A stretch of 64,000 nt of DNA from Helicobacter sp. (GTDB taxonomy: Bacteria; Campylobacterota; Campylobacteria; Campylobacterales; Helicobacteraceae): positions 52,689 to 116,688 of the forward strand of contig NZ_JAFVUX010000043.1 of NCBI RefSeq assembly GCF_017502485.1, written 5' to 3'. Under the pieces are notes generated by a model that did no database searches, was not told where the DNA came from, and saw only the letters and a list, made by a program, of their open reading frames with translations. Each line of letters begins with the position of its first letter. The stretch's first letter is position 1. Below are positions 47,108-56,637 of this stretch, piece by piece. Made by a program: the position numbers and the translations under genes.

Positions 47108-47118
47108 AGAGTTAAAAT

Positions 47119-47289
47119 CTACTTGAAGATACCATCTGCGCTAATGCAACGCGTATTACATCTGCTTTTATCGCACACACTTTTACACTCAGTAGCACTA
47201 AAGCTCCCTTGTGAGCGAGGCTTTTGCGCACAAGCACTAAGCCCAAGCCCCACACTTGCTAGAATAGTTAGTATAACAAGACTTTTCAT
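47119..47289 (-). CDS. Small cysteine-rich lipoprotein, 56 residues
   Basis: A complete short gene: ATG 47289 preceded by GAGAGGG, stop TAG 47121-47119. The product MKSLVILTILASVGLGLSAC has a signal peptide and lipobox LSAC, so it is lipidated at Cys20. The 36-residue mature part carries four more cysteines in the pattern CX3CX4CX3C (CKSVCDKSRCNTRC), suggesting disulfides or metal binding. It lies 12 bases after the larger lipoprotein gene (47302-47862), probably in one operon. Family unknown. Confidence 0.7.
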   Translation of the reverse strand: MKSLVILTILASVGLGLSACAQKPRSQGSFSATECKSVCDKSRCNTRCISADGIFK

Positions 47290-47301
47290 CACCCTCTCGC
47301 C

Positions 47302-47862
47302 TTATTGCTGTGCAAGTGTCGCCTCTTGCTTGAATACTTTTTTGGCTTCACTGATAGCAACTTGCGCGGCTTGCTCAACAAGCATCGACTTGTCTTTATC
47401 ATCGATTTGCACGCTCTCGCCAATATCAAGCACCTTTTTGCCGCTAGCTTCTATCTGTGCTGTGCCTTTAAAATTGTGGTTCTTATTTGAGCTAACAAGA
47501 CTTATATTTATGCTTACGATTGCTGTTTTTGTTTCTTTAGCGACAAATTTTGTCGTGCTACGGGTTTGATCAAGCTTTGTTTCATAGCTTACATTAAGCG
47601 TGTATTGCTTATCAATCTTGTTGCAAATCTCATCAAGCTTTGGAAAAAGCGCGAGAGTGATTTGGCTCGCTGGTATGTTTAGTTCATTGACTTTGGGACT
47701 TTCAATCACCGATCCACTTAGTCTATCACATTGCAAAGTAGCTTCTTTAGTGGGTTTAGGGTTTGTATCTTTATCGGCAAAACATCCGCTAAGCAACATA
47801 CCTAGCACACAAACACTACCAAGAGCGACCAAAGACTCCTTTGTCAAATACCTAAAACACAT
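47302..47862 (-). CDS. Putative lipoprotein, 186 residues
   Basis: ATG 47862 (MCFRYLTKESLVALGSVCVL) is used because AAAGGAGTTTAT precedes it. The lipobox is MLLSGC. The mature part (FADKDTNPKPTKEATLQCDRLSGSV...) has a second cysteine pair and a beta-rich region (YTLNVSYETKLDQTRSTTKFVAKETKTAIVSINISLV) ending in a helical tail. I do not recognise a family. With the 56-residue lipoprotein and the small membrane protein at 47.9 kb it forms a cluster of envelope genes. Confidence 0.7.
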   Translation of the reverse strand: MCFRYLTKESLVALGSVCVLGMLLSGCFADKDTNPKPTKEATLQCDRLSGSVIESPKVNELNIPASQITLALFPKLDEICNKIDKQYTLNVSYETKLDQTRSTTKFVAKETKTAIVSINISLVSSNKNHNFKGTAQIEASGKKVLDIGESVQIDDKDKSMLVEQAAQVAISEAKKVFKQEATLAQQ

Positions 47863-47931
47863 ATAAACTCCTTTAAAGAAACTCATAACATTAAAATATT
47901 ATACATTATAAAGCAAACACAAAGTCATATC

Positions 47932-48165
47932 TTAGGGCTTGCTACTTTGCATTTCATCACCATAAGCACGCTTGCACGCTTCATCATCGCCCATTAGGCA
48001 TGCCTTTTGCAGCGCTTTAAAGGACTCCTTTCTCTCTGCGCGCTCTTGCTTAATCTCATTGAAGTGATGCGTATAGACAAAATAGAAGCACACGCACATA
48101 ATCACCATAAACACCACATCACTAGGGCGGAATCTAAAACGCCTACAAAACCCACAAAGTGCCAT
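47932..48165 (-). CDS. Small single-pass membrane protein, 77 residues
   Basis: AAAAGGAGCACA precedes ATG 48165, so translation is well supported. A basic N-terminus (CRRFRFRPSD) leads to one helix (VVFMVIMCVCFYFVYTHHF, about 17-36). A short tail follows, KALQKACLMGDDEACKRAYG, which resembles a single Sel1-like Cys-containing repeat (a CX7-8C spacing). Function unknown. Confidence 0.65.
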   Translation of the reverse strand: MALCGFCRRFRFRPSDVVFMVIMCVCFYFVYTHHFNEIKQERAERKESFKALQKACLMGDDEACKRAYGDEMQSSKP

Positions 48166-48193
48166 TGTGCTCCTTTTAAGGTAGATTTTAGCT

Positions 48194-49228
48194 CTATGTT
48201 TTTAATGTTTGCTCAAACTCATACGCACTGCGCACAATCATCTCTAAATCATCGTATTTAGGCTGCCAGTTTGTCTGTTGCTTTAATTGTGCATTGCTGG
48301 CAATGAGTTTTGCAGGATCGCCTGCGCGCCTAGGGGCAATCTCTGTGGTAAAATCCACACCACTTATGTGTTTGACACACTCTATGACTTCTTTGACACT
48401 ATATCCGCGATTATAGCCGACATTAAATGTACTGCTACTTCCACCTGTTTCCAAGAATCTCAGTGCGCTTAGATGCGCACTGGCTAAATCATCAACATGG
48501 ATATAGTCGCGGATACAAGTGCCATCTGGCGTGGGGTAATCATCACCAAAGATACTCATACCAGATCTTTTCCCAGTGGCACACTCTAGGGCAACTTTGA
48601 TTAAGTGTGTAGCGTTTTTACTGCGCTGTCCTAGGGCTTGGTTTTCTGCTAGTAGGCTTTGGGTATTGCTCATACTTGCACCAGCGACATTGAAGTAGCG
48701 TAAAACTACATAGCGCATAGGAGAGATTTTAGCAAGATCTTTTAGTATAAGCTCGACCATCATTTTTGAAGTGCCATAAGGATTGATAGGCGCAAGCCGT
48801 GTGTCTTCTTGCACGGGGATAAGGCTAGAATCTGGCTCGCCATACACTGCTGCTGTTGAAGAGAAGATGAAATACTGTACATTGTGTCGCACACACGCTT
48901 TAAAAAGTACAATAGCATTAGTGACATTGTTGTGGTAATATGCAAGTGGCTTTTCCACAGACTCCCCCACAATTAGGCTTGCTCCAAAGTGCAACACACC
49001 ATCGATGCTACTACGGCTAAAGAGCTCTTCAAGTAAAGTGTAATTACCAAAGTCTGTTTGCACAAACTCCACCCTATCGGGATAGCGTGTTTGCAAAATA
49101 GAGACATTTTGCATAAAACCCGTACGCAAATCATCTAGGATAATGAGCCTAGAATCTGTCTGTTCTAACAATGTCATAGCTGTGTGCGAGCCGATATAGC
49201 CCGCTGCCCCTGTGCATAAAAGTGTCAT
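48194..49228 (-). CDS. galE: UDP-glucose 4-epimerase
   Basis: A 344-aa short-chain dehydrogenase-type epimerase. NAD loop LLCTGAAGYIGSHTAMTLLE, FGASLIVGESVEKPLAYYHNNV, FSSTAAVYGEP, and the catalytic Tyr-Lys in NPYGTSKMMVEL are all present, with the extended end DPAKLIASNAQLKQQTNWQPKY. It supplies UDP-galactose for lipooligosaccharide. It is divergent from the acyl-CoA thioesterase gene. Confidence 0.95.
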   Translation of the reverse strand: MTLLCTGAAGYIGSHTAMTLLEQTDSRLIILDDLRTGFMQNVSILQTRYPDRVEFVQTDFGNYTLLEELFSRSSIDGVLHFGASLIVGESVEKPLAYYHNNVTNAIVLFKACVRHNVQYFIFSSTAAVYGEPDSSLIPVQEDTRLAPINPYGTSKMMVELILKDLAKISPMRYVVLRYFNVAGASMSNTQSLLAENQALGQRSKNATHLIKVALECATGKRSGMSIFGDDYPTPDGTCIRDYIHVDDLASAHLSALRFLETGGSSSTFNVGYNRGYSVKEVIECVKHISGVDFTTEIAPRRAGDPAKLIASNAQLKQQTNWQPKYDDLEMIVRSAYEFEQTLKT

Positions 49229-49278
49229 TGGTCTACCTTGGAGTTAAAAAATCAAAGCTTGATTATAGCAAACTATGC

Positions 49279-49284
49279 TACAAT
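49279..49284 (+). promoter_or_regulatory. -10 box of the acyl-CoA thioesterase gene
   Basis: TACAAT in ACTATGCTACAATC, 35 bases before ATG 49319. Confidence 0.45.
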
Positions 49285-49318
49285 CAAGCCTAACTCCAAC
49301 TCACAAAGGCTATCTCAA

Positions 49319-49789
49319 ATGGACAATCAACCACTATCAGATCCAAGCGATAATCGCTCTCTTACAATGAATATTTTAGTAACACCTTCAATGGCAAATT
49401 TTAGTGGGGTTATGCACGGCGGTGAGCTGCTTAAGATTCTTGATCAAGTCGCTTATGCGTGTGCGACTAGGTATTGCGGAATTGGTGTGATAACTTTAAG
49501 CGTAGATTCTGTGATGTTTCGCCAGCCAATTCCTATCGGTACTTTGCTTACATTTCTAGCTAGTGTGAATTACACTGGTAAGACAAGCTGTGAAGTGGGG
49601 ATTAAGGTCATTAGTGAGAATATTAAAGATCGCTTTGCAACGCACTGCGTGAGTTGTTACTTCACAATGGTAGCTTTTAAAGATGGCAAATCTGTGCCAA
49701 TCCCACAGCTGGAGCCAAGAAACCAAACAGAAAAAAGACGCTACGAAGCTGCGATTAAGCGCAGAGAGTTGCGCAGCGCGGGTAAATAG
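49319..49789 (+). CDS. Acyl-CoA thioesterase (hotdog fold, YciA/BfiC-like)
   Basis: A 156-aa protein. The pattern MNILVTPSMANFSGVMHGGELLKILDQVAYACATRY..VITLSVDSVMFRQPI, with Asp in LLKILDQVA, is the 4HBT/Acot family that cleaves CoA thioesters. ATG 49319 (MDNQPLSDPSDNRSLTM) follows AAAGG; the longer frame to 49238 would include the promoter and is rejected. Substrate chain length unknown. Confidence 0.85.
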   Translation: MDNQPLSDPSDNRSLTMNILVTPSMANFSGVMHGGELLKILDQVAYACATRYCGIGVITLSVDSVMFRQPIPIGTLLTFLASVNYTGKTSCEVGIKVISENIKDRFATHCVSCYFTMVAFKDGKSVPIPQLEPRNQTEKRRYEAAIKRRELRSAGK

Positions 49790-49851
49790 TCCTAGATCTT
49801 GACAAACTTTTGTTTTCTCCTAATTTCTAAGCTAGAATCTATGTGCGAGTA

Positions 49852-51023
49852 TTATTGCAAGGCTCTATGGGCGATGGATTCTAGGGCTTTTATGCGTTTA
49901 TTTATAGGCGGGTGCGTGGCAAGTGTCCCCTTAAACCCTTGTAAGAAAAACATATGTGCATAGGGCTTTGCTAGCTTGTTGTGCAAAAAGCCTTGCAACT
50001 CTTTTGGTGATCCTTCTTGTGCGATTGTTTGTAACGCGCGGAGAATTGCATTTGGGTTGTGCGTGTATTGCACGCTTGTGGCATCAGCTAGGGATTCTTT
50101 TTGTCTAGAGATAGCAGCTTGGATCAAGTTTGCACATAGCGCGCCAAGAGCACCTAGTGCGTAAAAGCTGAGTGCAAATATGGCAAATATTGCACTACTT
50201 TTTGTGTTATTTTTCCAACTAGATCTTGTGCGATTATCAATGGATTCTAGAATAATCTCGCCGATAAAACTGATGCTCATAAAGCCAAAAATCAGGCTAA
50301 ATATCCGCAAATTTAGCGCGACATCTTGGTGGAATGCGTGGGAAAACTCGTGCCCTACTACGCCAGAGAGTTCTTCGCGCGAAAGCTTATCAAGCGCACC
50401 TTGTGTGAAAAATAGTGCGAATCGCTCATTGCTCTTGCCAAATCGCTCGCCACTGCACATTGCATCGATCCCTTGCTCTTTTCTCTCATAACAAACACGC
50501 GTGGCATAGGCATAGCACTAGCGATCGCGATTTCTTCTATGACATTAAGGAGTTGTGTGTATTTGTGGTGATTTTTGTATTTTTCAGGAGTGATTTCTAT
50601 GGCTTTTAGGGTTTTGGCAAGCCTATCAATACTATGGCGACTAAGGAGTAAGGATTTCGCTACAAAGCTCCCAAAAATGACAAGCAATACCCCTGCGCTT
50701 AAGCCTAAACTATATAAAAACCAGCTTGCTTGCTCATCTATAACAAGGGAATATCTTTCATACTTATCAAAAATAGCTGGCACAGCGAGCCACAATATCA
50801 GCTCAAACACACAAAAAAACAGCACAAACACTACGATAAATAGCATATTAAGCCATAGGACTTTTCCTAATGCTAAATCTTTATGTGCGTTAGCTCCTAG
50901 TTCTTTGGGCTTTCTTTTAGATACAAGCGCGTGGCGAAAAACAGCAAGCAAGCGCAGAGCAAAACCACGCAAAGCAACCCGCCATACACCGATGGACCAC
51001 CCCGTATAAGTAGCCGTAACCAA
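49852..51023 (-). pseudogene. M48-family membrane metallopeptidase, frameshifted
   Basis: Two overlapping frames together make an HtpX-like M48 peptidase. The N-terminal frame has two helices (VLWLNMLFIVVFVLFFCVF and the LGLSAGVLLVIFGSFVAK region), then LLNVIEEIAIASAMPMPRVFVMRE, and runs off. The second frame resumes as EQGIDAMCSGERFGKS and contains the zinc motif in LSGVVGHEFSHAFHQD (HEFSH) and the downstream Glu ligand region RQKESLADATS. Adding one A in the A4 run (plus-strand T4 at 50479-50482) restores MREKEQGIDAM. The true start is unclear; no ATG with a ribosome site exists in the first frame. Confidence 0.75.
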
Positions 51024-51082
51024 AAGCTACGGAACATACCCTCTTGTATTAATGACTCAATACCCATTATTGAAGTTATCAA
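50897..51082 (-). CDS. Small membrane protein, 61 residues, or misframed 5' end of the M48 gene
   Basis: TTG 51082 follows AAGGAG with ideal spacing. The product (MITSIMGIESLIQEGMFRSF, then a helix GGLLCVVLLCACLLFFATRLYL) ends at TAG 50897. One extra A just before the stop would continue it as YLKESPKELGANAHKDLALGK into the M48 frame, so it may be that gene's real N-terminus after a second frameshift. The two readings cannot be separated here. Confidence 0.4.
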   Translation of the reverse strand: MITSIMGIESLIQEGMFRSFWLRLLIRGGPSVYGGLLCVVLLCACLLFFATRLYLKESPKN

Positions 51083-51107
51083 AAATACTCCTTCAAGCTC
51101 TTTATAC

Positions 51108-51302
51108 TCAGCTATTATTGGAACAATCTGCGCTATAACGGACTATAAGGCTTGTTGTCGCAAGGATGGTTAAAGCAAAGAGAAACAATTGCCTAGGTAG
51201 GCTTGGGTTAGGATATTTCTTGAGATTTGCAACAAGCATTGTGTATAAGCTAAGTGACAGAAACAACGCTGGGATAAATACCCAAGGGATATAATCCGTC
51301 AA
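51108..51302 (-). CDS. Hypothetical small membrane protein, 64 residues
   Basis: From TTG 51302 the frame reads MTDYIPWVFIPALFLSLSLYTMLV, a polar turn (ANLKKYPNPSLPRQ) and a second helix (LFLFALTILATTSLIV), a credible two-helix membrane protein. No good ribosome site precedes the TTG, and the frame is open further upstream to just inside the ubiE 3' region, so the start is doubtful. It lies between ubiE and the M48 gene on the same strand. Confidence 0.45.
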   Translation of the reverse strand: MTDYIPWVFIPALFLSLSLYTMLVANLKKYPNPSLPRQLFLFALTILATTSLIVRYSADCSNNS

Positions 51303-51328
51303 AAGCGTATGTATGACTTGTATAGATT

Positions 51329-52141
51329 CTACCTTTTATCCGCTTTATCACAAGGTTTTTGTCCTAGCACTAGATGAGAAATTCCCACAGAGTAGGAGCT
51401 GATCTCTAAAGGCTGTATGCCCACTTTTTCTAAGGCGAGAGCTAGCTCATTGGGAGTGATAAACTCCTCCATAGAATCTGGGAGATATTTATAGGCGGCA
51501 TAATTGCGTGAGATGAGATAGCCAATACAAGGTAGAATATGCTTGGTGTAGATTCCAATAATGCGATCAAGCAAGCTTGGGCTAGACTTTTTGAAAAAAT
51601 CTAGCACCACCACTATGCCCTCGGGCTTTAGTACGCGCGCAAATTCGTGCAATGCCTGCTCATATTCTAAGACATTGCGCAAGCCATAAGAGATAGAGAG
51701 TATATCAACACTTTGGGATTCTAGCGTGCTTAGGTCTTTTGCTTCTCCTAAGTGCAGGCTTATCTTAGAATCTGTTTTTGCAGAACTTTCATCAATAGCT
51801 TGCAGCTTATTTTGTGCAATTTTTAGCATTTCTTGCGATGGGTCTATACCGATAATCTCACGCACCACGATATTAGATTCTAGTGCATAGCTATGCCAAT
51901 GCTTTATCATATCTCCACTACCACACGCCACATCGACAATCCGCCCTATATCCCTAGTATTGCGTGCTTTGTAAGCTTTTTTGACTGCATCTTTACGCCA
52001 AGAAACATCAATGCCCAGACTTAGGATTCTATTAGTCTTATCATAGTCTTTAGCGATTTTATCAAACATCGCAATAATAGTTTCTTGGGCTTTTTGCTTG
52101 GTGTGTTTATCCTTTGTTTGTGTATCTTGGCTTTTATTCAT
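51329..52141 (-). CDS. ubiE: Demethylmenaquinone/ubiquinone C-methyltransferase
   Basis: A 270-aa SAM-dependent enzyme (UbiE/MenG) in menaquinone synthesis. [25 protein letters not shown], motif [26 protein letters not shown] and [16 protein letters not shown] are characteristic. ATG 52141 ([10 protein letters not shown]) lies inside the end of argH, overlapping it by eight bases, which indicates coupling. The residue stretch around 100-130 is slightly longer than usual and includes a GANTC-type site. Confidence 0.93.
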   Translation of the reverse strand: MNKSQDTQTKDKHTKQKAQETIIAMFDKIAKDYDKTNRILSLGIDVSWRKDAVKKAYKARNTRDIGRIVDVACGSGDMIKHWHSYALESNIVVREIIGIDPSQEMLKIAQNKLQAIDESSAKTDSKISLHLGEAKDLSTLESQSVDILSISYGLRNVLEYEQALHEFARVLKPEGIVVVLDFFKKSSPSLLDRIIGIYTKHILPCIGYLISRNYAAYKYLPDSMEEFITPNELALALEKVGIQPLEISSYSVGISHLVLGQKPCDKADKR

Positions 52142-53591
52142 TCTCAACCTTTGCTTCAATCTTTAGCTTTGGAAGCGCTTTGCGCATTTTTTTTACCCAT
52201 GCATTTAGGTTGGTGATTTGTGCATTTGTGGGCTTAGAAGCAGTGCCACCAAGGCTTGTACGCGCCTGCATAGAAGCAAATAATGTAAGTTTTTTGTCAA
52301 TCGTGTTTCTTGCAAAAGTAGATTCTAGCCTAGGAGCAAGCTTTGTAAGCTCTTTTGTAAGCTCACTCCCGCTAAGCTCACTTAAATCACAGCCCTTAGA
52401 TTCTGCATAGGCAACTATGCGCCCAGTGATATGGTGCGCTTCTCTAAAGGGCACGCCACATTCACGCGCTAAAAAGTCCGCTAAGTCTGTCGCGCTTAGG
52501 TGTCCGTCCTTGCATGCTTCAAGCATAGCCTTTTTATCAAAGCTTGCGCTCTCGCACACCGCTTGTAAAATTTCTAGGCTAATAAGTGTGTTCTCCACGC
52601 TATCAAATATCGCTTCTTTATCTTCTTGTGTGTCTTTGTTGTAGGCTAGGGGGAGGGATTTCATCACCACAAGTAGGCGTATTAGATTCCCATACAATCG
52701 CCCGCTTTTTCCGCGCAAGAGCTCTGGTACATCGGGGTTTTTCTTTTGTGGCATTATGGAGCTACCAGTGCTATATGCATCGCTTAAGTGCATAAAGCCA
52801 AACTCTGCGCTACTCCATAACACAAGCTCTTCTGCTATGCGCGAAATGTGCATACCAAGCATAGCAAGCGCATAGAGCAAATCCAGCGCGAAATCCCTAT
52901 CGCTCACAGAGTCCATCGCATTGCGTGTGGGTGCAGCAAACCCCAGCTGCTTGCTCACCCACTCTCTATCGTTATTGTAGGGCGTGCCAGCAAGCGCGCC
53001 AGAGCCTAGAGGCATAAGATTATTGCGCTTATGTAAGGATTCTAGTCGCTCTACATCGCGCCTAAGGCTCTCGCACCATGCCACTAGGTGGAATCCTAAG
53101 TTGATAGGCTGGGCATGCTGCAAATGTGTCATACCCGGCATTAGTGTGCGCGTGTGCTTGCGCGCTATGGCAAGAAGTGCTTGGATAAGTGTTAGAAGCT
53201 TGTGAGCAATTAAGACTGCGTGATCTAGTACATACATTCTACAATCAAGTGCTACTTGATCATTGCGTGATCTGGCGGTGTGAAGCTTTTTCCCCACATC
53301 GCCTATATGCTCTATCAAGGCAGATTCTATCGCCATATGTATATCTTCTTGCTCTATGGAGAATCTAAAGCTCCCTTGCTCAATCTCGCTAGCGATTTTC
53401 TCTAGTCCAGATTCTATGCACGCCACTTCGCTAGAATCCAAAACTCCTATGCGTCCAAGCATTCTAGCGTGGGTTTTAGAGCCTAGAATATCATACCGCC
53501 ACAACTTTTGATCAAATGTAATAGAGGCATTAAATAGGTCTAATAGTGCGCTAGATTCTAGCTCAAACCGCCCTCCCCATAGCTTTGCCAT
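52134..53591 (-). CDS. argH: Argininosuccinate lyase
   Basis: A 485-aa enzyme splitting argininosuccinate to arginine and fumarate. It begins [22 protein letters not shown], has [13 protein letters not shown] and [15 protein letters not shown], and the superfamily signature [12 protein letters not shown] with the catalytic Ser loop. Arginine synthesis is lost in H. pylori, so its presence points to another Helicobacter. The C-terminal tail (about 25 residues, ending [13 protein letters not shown]) is an extension. Confidence 0.95.
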   Translation of the reverse strand: MAKLWGGRFELESSALLDLFNASITFDQKLWRYDILGSKTHARMLGRIGVLDSSEVACIESGLEKIASEIEQGSFRFSIEQEDIHMAIESALIEHIGDVGKKLHTARSRNDQVALDCRMYVLDHAVLIAHKLLTLIQALLAIARKHTRTLMPGMTHLQHAQPINLGFHLVAWCESLRRDVERLESLHKRNNLMPLGSGALAGTPYNNDREWVSKQLGFAAPTRNAMDSVSDRDFALDLLYALAMLGMHISRIAEELVLWSSAEFGFMHLSDAYSTGSSIMPQKKNPDVPELLRGKSGRLYGNLIRLLVVMKSLPLAYNKDTQEDKEAIFDSVENTLISLEILQAVCESASFDKKAMLEACKDGHLSATDLADFLARECGVPFREAHHITGRIVAYAESKGCDLSELSGSELTKELTKLAPRLESTFARNTIDKKLTLFASMQARTSLGGTASKPTNAQITNLNAWVKKMRKALPKLKIEAKVENE

Positions 53592-53609
53592 AATTACTCC
53601 TTGAGAAGT

Positions 53610-54065
53610 CTAAAATTTTAGTACCGCGCACAGCACGATACCTATCATTAGTAGTGTTGGGATTTCATTAAACACACGGAAAAATCGCGGGCTAAGCGTG
53701 CAGGACTCTCTTTGCATTTTGCTTGCAAATATACCACAAGCGATATGAAAGATAAACATTAGCATCACAAGTGTGAGCTTGATATGTATCCACATCCCAC
53801 TTTTAAACACTGCCAAATTTGCTATTATAAGCATAATGCCTGTAATCACACTAGCGAGCATTGCAGGGCGCATAATGTAGGCAAAAAGGCGGTATTCTTG
53901 TAGCTTGACTACTTGCACAAACTCTTTAGATGTTCTGTTTTCACTATGATAAACAAAAAGTCTAGGGAGATACAATAGTCCAGCCATCCATGCGATGATG
54001 CTTATAATATGCACTGCCTTTAGCCACTGGTAATATTCCATAAATATGCTAGAGAGATATGCCAT
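53610..54065 (-). CDS. hemJ: Protoporphyrinogen oxidase HemJ (UPF0093)
   Basis: A 151-aa four-helix inner-membrane protein. WLKAVHIISIIAWMAGLLYLPRLFVYH carries the conserved His, and RLFAYIMRPAMLASVITGIML and WIHIKLTLVMLMFIFH follow the HemJ/CopD-like pattern. It catalyses the penultimate step of haem synthesis. The start at 54065 is backed by AAGGAT; it precedes argH by 18 bases on the same strand. Confidence 0.88.
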   Translation of the reverse strand: MAYLSSIFMEYYQWLKAVHIISIIAWMAGLLYLPRLFVYHSENRTSKEFVQVVKLQEYRLFAYIMRPAMLASVITGIMLIIANLAVFKSGMWIHIKLTLVMLMFIFHIACGIFASKMQRESCTLSPRFFRVFNEIPTLLMIGIVLCAVLKF

Positions 54066-54122
54066 TTTTTATCCTTTATCAAAATGTGGGTGTAATTGTT
54101 GTTTAAGTCGTCTTAAAATGTA

Positions 54123-55232
54123 TTAAACTTGCGTATTATAATGCTCATATACGCGCCTTATGCCTTCTTCTAGTGTAACAAGTGGCTTCCACCCAAGTCT
54201 GTTAATCTTGCTAGAATCCATAAGTTTTCTTGGCGTGCCATCAGGCTTTGTGGTATCAAACACAAGCCTACCTTCAAAGCCAATAATCTCGCGCATAGAT
54301 TCTGCTAGCTCTTGTATGCTCACATCGCTTCCATAGCCGATATTGATGTGAGTATTGCGCACTTGAGTTTCTTTTGGGTGAGTATTTTGCGTGGGCAAAG
54401 TAGATTCTAAGCTAGAATCTACCAGATGTGTGAAATCAATATTTTGTAGCACAAACACACACGCCTTAGCCATATCTAACGCATATAGAAACTCTCTCCT
54501 AACCTGCCCGCTTCCCCACACTTGCACGCTTTCTTTGCTAATGCCATAATGCGCTAGTAGCTCCGCTGGACTAAGGGCTTGCAATGCGTGATTTTTGGGC
54601 TTGCGCCTTGCAATATCTGCTACCACAGCGTCCATATCTCCAGTGCGTAGGAGTTTAGCTAGGTGCATTTTGCGCAAAAGGGCTGGGAATACATGGGAAG
54701 TCTCTAGGTCAAAATTATCTTGCTCTCCATAGAGATTGGTGGGCATTACGCTTACAAAATTGCAGCCATACTGCAGGCTAAAGCTTTCGCATAGTTTAAT
54801 TCCAGCGATTTTAGCGATTGCATAGGGTTCGTTAGTGTATTCAAGCTCACTGGTTAAAAGTGCGGACTCTGTGATTGGCTGTGGGGCAAACTTTGGGTAG
54901 ATACACGAGCTACCTAGGAATAGGAGCTTTTTGACCCCATATTTGTAGGCATTGTAAATCACGGCGTTTTGGATTGCTAGGTTCTCATACAAAAAGTCTG
55001 CTCGGTAAGTGTTGTTCGCATAGATTCCACCGACTTTGGCTGCAGCTAGCACTACATACTCGGGGCGCATTGTGGCAAAAAACTCCTCCACTGCCATCAT
55101 ATCGCGCAAGTCTAACTCATCTCTAGTGCGCATTAAAATCTGCGTGTATCCTTGTGCTTGTAGCTCACACATAATTGCGCTTCCCACAAGCCCCCTATGC
55201 CCCGCGACAAAAATCCTAGAATCCAGCTGCAT
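54123..55232 (-). CDS. fcl: GDP-L-fucose synthase
   Basis: A 369-aa SDR epimerase-reductase (WcaG). ATG 55232 (MQLDSRIFVAGHRGLVGSAI) is used because TAGGAG precedes it; the longer frame to 55535 runs antisense to leuC and is rejected. RPEYVVLAAAKVGGI, FLGSSCIYPKFA, and YAIAKIAG (catalytic Tyr-Lys) are present, with DGTPRKLMDSS at the end. It is about 50 residues longer than usual; the extra part around residue 270-300 includes VDSSLESTL, coded by a facing GANTC pair. It makes GDP-fucose for surface glycans. Confidence 0.93.
   Translation of the reverse strand: MQLDSRIFVAGHRGLVGSAIMCELQAQGYTQILMRTRDELDLRDMMAVEEFFATMRPEYVVLAAAKVGGIYANNTYRADFLYENLAIQNAVIYNAYKYGVKKLLFLGSSCIYPKFAPQPITESALLTSELEYTNEPYAIAKIAGIKLCESFSLQYGCNFVSVMPTNLYGEQDNFDLETSHVFPALLRKMHLAKLLRTGDMDAVVADIARRKPKNHALQALSPAELLAHYGISKESVQVWGSGQVRREFLYALDMAKACVFVLQNIDFTHLVDSSLESTLPTQNTHPKETQVRNTHINIGYGSDVSIQELAESMREIIGFEGRLVFDTTKPDGTPRKLMDSSKINRLGWKPLVTLEEGIRRVYEHYNTQV
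54400..54422. repeat. Facing pair of GANTC elements inside fcl (10-bp arms)
   Basis: GTAGATTCTA (54400-54409) and TAGAATCTAC (54413-54422) are perfect inverted repeats around a three-base loop, within a non-conserved insertion of the protein. Confidence 0.65.
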
Positions 55233-55301
55233 ACGCGCTCCTAAAAAATTCTCATTATAACGAAATTTCCAAAAACACGCGGAAATGTCGGCAAAGTAAT
55301 G

Positions 55302-55307
55302 TATAAT
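55302..55307 (+). promoter_or_regulatory. -10 box of leuC
   Basis: TATAAT in GTAATGTATAATACG, 47 bases before the leuC ATG; AGGGAG lies near 55345. Confidence 0.5.
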
Positions 55308-55353
55308 ACGCGCTTTATCTTGCGCATATTGCTGTGTGGTGTAGGGAGTATTT

Positions 55354-56637
55354 ATGGGGCAGACATTAGTAGAAAAAATCTTTTCAGAGCATTGTGGCAG
55401 AGAAGTAAATGCGGGGCAAATTGTAGAATCTCCCATTGATATGGTCATTGGCAATGATATCACCACGCCACTTTCTATCAAGGCATTTGAGAGAAGTGGG
55501 GCAAGCAAGCTTGCAAAAGTGGATAATTTTTGCATTGTTATGGATCATTTTATCCCGGCTAAGGATATTGCTTCGGCTAATCAGGCACGCATTAGCCGAG
55601 ACTTTGCCAAAAAGCACAAGCTTAAGTATTTTTTTGATGAGCGAGATATGGGGATTGAGCACGCGCTTTTACCAGAAAAGGGTTTAGTGTTAAGTGGTGA
55701 TGTGATTATCGGGGCAGATTCTCATACCTGCACACACGGTGCATTAGGGGCATTTAGCACGGGTATGGGTAGTACAGATTTAGCCTATGCGATGATTACG
55801 GGTAAAAATTGGTTTAAGGTCCCAGAATCTATACAGGTTGTTTTTGAAGGTGCGTTACCTAAAGGTGTGTATGGGAAAGATTTGATTTTAGAAGTGATAC
55901 GGCAAATCGGCGTTGATGGTGCACTGTATAAAAGTCTAGAATTTTGCGGTAGCGCGATAGAATCTATCGGTATGGATGATCGCTTTTCGCTCTGTAATAT
56001 GGCGATAGAAGCGGGCGCGAAAAATGGCATTATCGCTCCAGATTCTATCACCAAAGCCTATCTTGCAGAAGTAGAGATGGCAAATGGTACTTTGCGAGCA
56101 GAGGCGCGCTACTATCAAAGTGACTCAAATGCGCAGTACGCAAAACGCCTACATATTGATGTATCAGCCCTAGAGCCGCTTGTCGCCTACCCATTTCTCC
56201 CGAGTAATGGCAAGCCTATTTCCCATGCAAGCAGCGAGCATTTGCACATTGATCAGGCGTTTATTGGTAGCTGCACTAATGGTCGCCTAGGTGATCTTAA
56301 AATCGCCTCCCAGATTCTAAAGGGCAAGAAGATCCACCCAGATGTGCGGCTTATCATCACGCCCGGCACACAGAAAATCTACCGCCAAGCCCAAGAGCTA
56401 GGCTATATTGATACGCTACTAGATTCTGGTGCGCTTATCTCTAATCCCACTTGTGGCGCGTGTCTTGGCGGATATATGGGGATTTTGGGGGATAATGAGC
56501 GATGCATCTCCACAACTAATCGTAACTTCATTGGGCGTATGGGCTCTAGAACTTCGCAAGTGTATTTAGCAAATGCCGCTGTGGTGGCGTATTCTGCCAT
56601 CGTGGGTGAAATCGCTGATCCTAGAGAGGTGATTTGA
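55354..56637 (+). CDS. leuC: 3-isopropylmalate dehydratase large subunit (aconitase family)
   Basis: A 427-aa [4Fe-4S] dehydratase of the shorter LeuC/HacA type. Cluster-binding Cys residues are in IGSCTNGRLGDL and NPTCGACLG; GADSHTCTHGALGAFSTGMGSTD is conserved. Isomerises isopropylmalate in leucine synthesis. The family also holds homoaconitases, so substrate is inferred. leuD is not next to it: its stop overlaps the M23 peptidase start (TGATG). Confidence 0.88.
   Translation: MGQTLVEKIFSEHCGREVNAGQIVESPIDMVIGNDITTPLSIKAFERSGASKLAKVDNFCIVMDHFIPAKDIASANQARISRDFAKKHKLKYFFDERDMGIEHALLPEKGLVLSGDVIIGADSHTCTHGALGAFSTGMGSTDLAYAMITGKNWFKVPESIQVVFEGALPKGVYGKDLILEVIRQIGVDGALYKSLEFCGSAIESIGMDDRFSLCNMAIEAGAKNGIIAPDSITKAYLAEVEMANGTLRAEARYYQSDSNAQYAKRLHIDVSALEPLVAYPFLPSNGKPISHASSEHLHIDQAFIGSCTNGRLGDLKIASQILKGKKIHPDVRLIITPGTQKIYRQAQELGYIDTLLDSGALISNPTCGACLGGYMGILGDNERCISTTNRNFIGRMGSRTSQVYLANAAVVAYSAIVGEIADPREVI

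Noticed and set aside
55233..55535. 100-residue N-terminal extension of GDP-fucose synthase
   Set aside because: Runs antisense into leuC; ATG 55232 has TAGGAG and matches the family start.
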